A stretch of DNA of 6,556 nt from Deinococcus ruber (GTDB lineage: Bacteria; Deinococcota; Deinococci; Deinococcales; Deinococcaceae): positions 1 through 6,556 of the forward strand of contig NZ_BMQL01000104.1 in the NCBI RefSeq assembly GCF_014648095.1, read 5' to 3'. A model generated the notes under the pieces. It was not told the origin of the DNA. It made no database searches and worked only from the letters and a program-made list of their open reading frames with translations. Position numbers and translations under genes: made by a program. Of the stretch, positions 5,535 through 6,556 are shown one piece after another. How positions within the stretch are numbered: the first letter of the stretch is position 1; each line of letters starts with the position of its first letter.

Positions 5535-6014
5535 TCACTGGCACGTCAGGGAACGCCACGCTGAGACCGGCTGATGGGCCGTGTAGGTGTAGGCCGCCAT
5601 GACCGTCGTCCTGACTTGAGGCCGCGCAGCAATCAGCAACGCCAATTCATCGATTTTCAGGTGGAGCCCAGCGTACATTGTCAGTCGCGCCAGCACCTGA
5701 TCCAGCGCTGGAACCTCGCCACCGAATGCCAGCCAGTATCCAAGGGGTCGTAGACCCCGCAACTGCCACACGGCCTCAAACAGCGCCTCGGCACGCCCGA
5801 GGGCGTAGCCACGATCATATGTTTGTGTCAGCTCCGGGTCCAGAAAAAATGGTGCGACGTAGTCCACCACCAGTTCGCGGCGCGCGGACAGCCGGCCATA
5901 CATCACGCCCGCGTTGCCATCGTCAATGAAGGAAAAATCCAGGTGCTCCTCGAAAGTCTGCCGAACCTCTGTGGTGAGCCGCAGCGTCCGGTACCCGTCA
6001 GGAAGTCGGCTCAC
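5535..6014 (-). CDS. Uncharacterised 159-aa protein
   Basis: GTG 6014 is chosen because it overlaps the TGA of the upstream gene (GTGA), as other junctions here do; GTG 6029 would add five residues. The protein begins MSRLPDGYRTLRLTTEV. It contains NAGVMYGRLSARRELVVDYV (about 34-53), a long helix (GYALGRAEALFEAVWQL, about 69-85), LRPLGYWLAFGGEVPALDQ (about 88-106) and two further strand/helix segments. It is soluble, with no cysteine until near the end. The order G-x-x-YG, V-V-D-Y-V-x-P, helix, P-x-GYW, P-x-x-D faintly recalls JAB/MPN peptidases, but the HxHP metal ligands would be L-A-F-G, so any such protein would be inactive. That is weak inference. The C-terminus may also be altered, since another frame (AFPDVPVIILGAA) looks coding across 5500-5560. 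Confidence 0.6.
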   Translation of the reverse strand: MSRLPDGYRTLRLTTEVRQTFEEHLDFSFIDDGNAGVMYGRLSARRELVVDYVAPFFLDPELTQTYDRGYALGRAEALFEAVWQLRGLRPLGYWLAFGGEVPALDQVLARLTMYAGLHLKIDELALLIAARPQVRTTVMAAYTYTAHQPVSAWRSLTCQ

Positions 6015-6447
6015 AGCCACCGCCCCCACCGTGCCCAGCGGCGCGGGGTCACCAGGCGAGGCAGGCGGTGGATCGCCGTCGCGCTCAGACGGCCGCCCGA
6101 CAACACGCCCTCGACCCGCACACTCTGGCCGCGTACGACCGCCGTGGTGCAGTCAAGATGTTTGCGGTCGCAGATCTGCAGCGGTGTCGATCGTGGGGCG
6201 TTCCCGAACACGATCACCTCGCCGGGATGGGCGGCAACCAGTCCGGCCGCAGACCACCAGACGCTACTGGTGACCTCACCTGACGGCTGGGGCGGCAACA
6301 GTCCGGCGAGACACAACGGCTCGTTTGGTCGCCCGGCGGGGTCCGTCTGGAGAAGGAGGGTGGCCAGATGCCGCCTGCGGAGTTGGGATCGCTGACGAAG
6401 TAGATGGGCACTGGCGCGTGCCCGAAGGATGTTGCCGCCCCGGAGAG
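6011..6447 (-). pseudogene. Gene of unknown function, 5' end lost to the right IS630 and frameshifted
   Basis: Two reading frames join into one plausible protein. The first, directly at the IS junction, reads LSGAATSFGHAP-VPIYFVSDPNSAGGIWP (about 6447-6361). The second continues TLLLQTDPAGRPNEPLCLAG, then EVIVFGNAPRSTP, and ends RGQSVRVEGVLSGGRLSATAI and GRWL, stopping at 6011-6013. Loss of one base near 6355-6360 explains the change. Both frames have strongly GC-ending codons there. No normal start is found between the IS and the shift other than GTG 6411. A TTG at 6316 would give 101 aa but cuts into the domain. The final strands (VRGQSVRVEGVL-x-GGRLSATAI) suggest a small beta-barrel, OB-like fold; the family is unrecognised. 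Its TGA overlaps the next gene's GTG. Confidence 0.55.
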
Positions 6448-6556
6448 TGATACGGAATTGAGTTAAACTCTAACTATCAAACCCTTAGCGATCACTCCCC
6501 ATCTGAGCGTTGAAGAACTCCGGCATCGCTACAAGACGGCGCCGAACAATCACGAA
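6448..6556 (+). mobile_element. IS630-family element, 5' end only (right)
   Basis: The element starts near TGATACGGAATT (6448-6459) and continues to the right edge with the transposase N-terminus. The terminal sequence resembles the left element's end but differs after the first 9 bases, so these are related rather than identical elements. No TA is adjacent on the host side (GGAGAG precedes it), so the boundary is uncertain by a few bases. It truncates the 5' end of the 6011-6447 gene. Confidence 0.6.
6476..6556 (+). CDS. IS630-family transposase, first ~27 residues (runs off right edge)
   Basis: The frame reads IKPLAITPHLSVEELRHRYK then TAPNNHE to the edge. This matches the N-terminus of IS630 transposases of the 'M[VI]KPLAITPHLS-x-EEL-x-x-RYK' type as I recall it, which precedes the helix-turn-helix. 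The frame opens after a TAA at 6464-6466 and contains no ATG, GTG or TTG before the conserved residues. The start codon is therefore either non-canonical (ATC 6476 sits where Met would be) or lost by mutation. Only 81 bases are visible, so the identification rests on a short stretch. Confidence 0.6.
   Translation, partial: MKPLAITPHLSVEELRHRYKTAPNNHE

Noticed and set aside
4568..5602. 344-codon plus-strand ORF, the longest in the window
   Set aside because: It lies opposite the ATPase remnant, whose motifs are clear on the minus strand; its own sequence has no recognisable features and no good start site.

Overview
The window looks like an accessory, probably plasmid-borne, segment from a GC-rich bacterium of the Deinococcus group. 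The main reason is a single-stranded-DNA-binding protein with two OB folds in one chain and the LPWYHKV / AWRD blocks typical of Deinococcus-Thermus SSB. The IS630-type transposase ends fit that setting. Replicon and species are inferred; no replication gene is visible.

Every host gene I can support lies on the minus strand, between two partial IS630-family elements whose transposase 5' ends face the window and point outward. Read in the direction of transcription (right to left): the right IS630 end (6448-6556); a gene missing its 5' end and carrying a frameshift (6011-6447); an uncharacterised 159-aa protein (5535-6014); a decayed SpoIIIAA/ycf45-type P-loop ATPase with compensating frameshifts and a broken Walker A (4790-5467); a 1.6-kb gene-free stretch (3181-4789) with a 93-bp tandem array and many hairpins; an unknown 170-aa protein (2668-3180); a 450-bp gene-free stretch with a 58-bp tandem array and dyads; a 27-codon leader ORF coupled to a 112-aa plasmid-type protein (1673-2085) with a strong terminator; a 49-aa basic protein coupled to the two-OB-fold SSB (683-1575); a NADAR-domain gene cut short by the left IS630; and the left transposase (1-375).

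Three junctions are 4-nt overlaps (ATGA or GTGA): leader/112-aa, 49-aa/SSB and truncated gene/159-aa. This suggests translational coupling and short operons. The SSB lacks the usual acidic C-terminal tip. The two ends of the host segment are both disrupted genes next to IS630 ends, and the ATPase between them is also degraded. The region therefore looks like an accessory island in decay, with an SSB/small-protein module that still appears intact. I see no defence system, CRISPR array, tRNA or rRNA that I can support.
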